Positions 5,016 to 5,862 of a stretch of 5,862 nt of DNA are shown one piece after another. The stretch is from Chitinophagaceae bacterium (GTDB taxonomy: Bacteria; Bacteroidota; Bacteroidia; Chitinophagales; Chitinophagaceae), in assembly GCA_018061385.1 (NCBI GenBank), contig JAGOUF010000171.1, positions 1 through 5,862 of the forward strand, given 5' to 3'. The notes under the pieces are model-generated. The model worked only from the letters and a program-made list of their open reading frames with translations, did no database searches and was not told where the DNA came from. The first letter of the stretch is position 1. Every line of letters starts with the position of its first letter. A program made the translations under genes and the position numbers.

Positions 5016-5831
5016 GTGCATAAACTATTTTTTCTTCTTGTACTTTTTACAATTTCATGTACCGCCTTTTGTCAAAGCAAAATTGATTATGGCAATAATA
5101 AAGTTGCCGGTAAATACTATAACATTCGTGGAATTAATTTATACACTGAACAATATGGAAATGGCCAACCTGTATTACTGATACATGGCAATGGTGGAAG
5201 TATAAAATCTATGGCAAGTGCTATCCCCTATTTTTCAAATAACTATAAAGTAATTGCTATAGATAGTAGATCTCATGGAAAATCTACAGACAATGCCGAC
5301 TCTTTAAGCTTTGAAATGATGGCAGATGATTGTGCAGAATTGTTGAACCAAATGCATATAGACTCTGCTTATGTAATTGGATGGAGCGATGGAGGAATTG
5401 TTGCATTGATACTTGCAATGCGACATCCAAATAAAGTAATCAAACTTGCGTCTACTGGTGCAAATCTTTGGCCAGACTCAACAGCATTAATTCCTTCTCT
5501 TTGGAAAAATGAAAAAACAACTTACGATTCTCTGAAATTTAAAAAAAAGGTTTCTTCTAAAGAAAAAAATGATTGGAAAGTATTTATGTTGGATTGGGAA
5601 CAACCAAATATTTCTCTAACAACTTTACAAAATATTCTTTGTCCATCTTTAATTATTTGTGCCGATCGTGATGTTATAAATCTTGAACATACAGTTAAAA
5701 TATATCAAAATATTCGCAATGCCAATTTATGGATACTGCCCAATTCTGGGCATGCTACTCTAATAGAACATGCTGATGAATTTAATAAAAAAGTAGATTC
5801 ATTTTTTAAAAACTCTTTTAAGAAAAGATGA
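5016..5831 (+). CDS. Exported alpha/beta hydrolase
   Basis: A 271-residue alpha/beta-hydrolase-fold protein, probably an esterase or related hydrolase; the substrate is unknown. Residues 1-20 form a signal peptide (hydrophobic FFLLVLFTI, likely cleavage at AFC-Q), which suggests action in the periplasm or outside the cell. C15 follows TIS, a poor lipobox, so a lipoprotein is less likely. Catalytic features: oxyanion motif HGNGG at 57-61; DSRSHGKS at 83-90; nucleophile S124 in the elbow GWSDGG (122-127); the acid probably D219 in CADRDVI; and H246 in NSGHATL. The triad is therefore complete and the core has normal length. The frame is open back to a TTG at 4956, but the GTG at 5016 puts a proper signal peptide at the N-terminus and sits below a candidate promoter, so I chose it. 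It lies 129 bases after pdxA and is probably transcribed separately. Confidence 0.85.
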   Translation: MHKLFFLLVLFTISCTAFCQSKIDYGNNKVAGKYYNIRGINLYTEQYGNGQPVLLIHGNGGSIKSMASAIPYFSNNYKVIAIDSRSHGKSTDNADSLSFEMMADDCAELLNQMHIDSAYVIGWSDGGIVALILAMRHPNKVIKLASTGANLWPDSTALIPSLWKNEKTTYDSLKFKKKVSSKEKNDWKVFMLDWEQPNISLTTLQNILCPSLIICADRDVINLEHTVKIYQNIRNANLWILPNSGHATLIEHADEFNKKVDSFFKNSFKKR

Positions 5832-5862
5832 CGTAAATGCTCTATCACTTCTTCTTTATGTT

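Overview
The window looks like chromosomal DNA from a low-GC member of the phylum Bacteroidota. Three things point there: no start codon is preceded by a Shine-Dalgarno sequence; several starts have a TAnnTTTG-type box, the -7 element typical of this phylum, just upstream; and the exported proteins have short hydrophobic signal peptides, one with an F-C-Q type cleavage site. The genus cannot be read from this stretch. No RNA gene, insertion sequence, CRISPR array or phage gene was seen, and no gene-free stretch exceeds 160 bases.

Layout. Positions 1-1050 (minus strand) hold most of a PcaF/PaaJ-type 3-oxoadipyl-CoA thiolase whose C-terminus lies beyond the window edge. A 157-base divergent intergenic region with two A/T-rich inverted repeats separates it from the plus-strand genes. 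These are an exported protein of unknown family (1208-2053), the rRNA/tRNA methyltransferase RlmN (2116-3147), a two-gene type II toxin-antitoxin module (3185-3735), the vitamin B6 enzyme PdxA (3801-4886), and an exported alpha/beta hydrolase (GTG start, 5016-5831). The last 31 bases hold nothing recognisable.

How the genes relate. RlmN, PdxA and the thiolase are ordinary metabolic or housekeeping genes with intact visible catalytic motifs, and no shared pathway links them. The toxin-antitoxin pair is the most system-like part. Antitoxin stop and toxin start overlap by one base, the pair sits in the short gap between rlmN and pdxA, and a perfect 10-bp palindrome (TTTGTACAAA) overlaps its likely -7 promoter box. 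The same 10-mer recurs inside the toxin gene. This suggests an autoregulated module, probably acquired, with a possible second operator inside the coding region. Hand-counted samples show the toxin-antitoxin pair, the unknown exported protein and part of the hydrolase to be more AT-rich than the three conserved genes.

I see no clearly new multi-gene system. The best leads are the duplicated palindrome of the toxin-antitoxin operon, the half-site cluster upstream of the exported hydrolase, the near-leaderless rlmN start, and the orphan exported protein.
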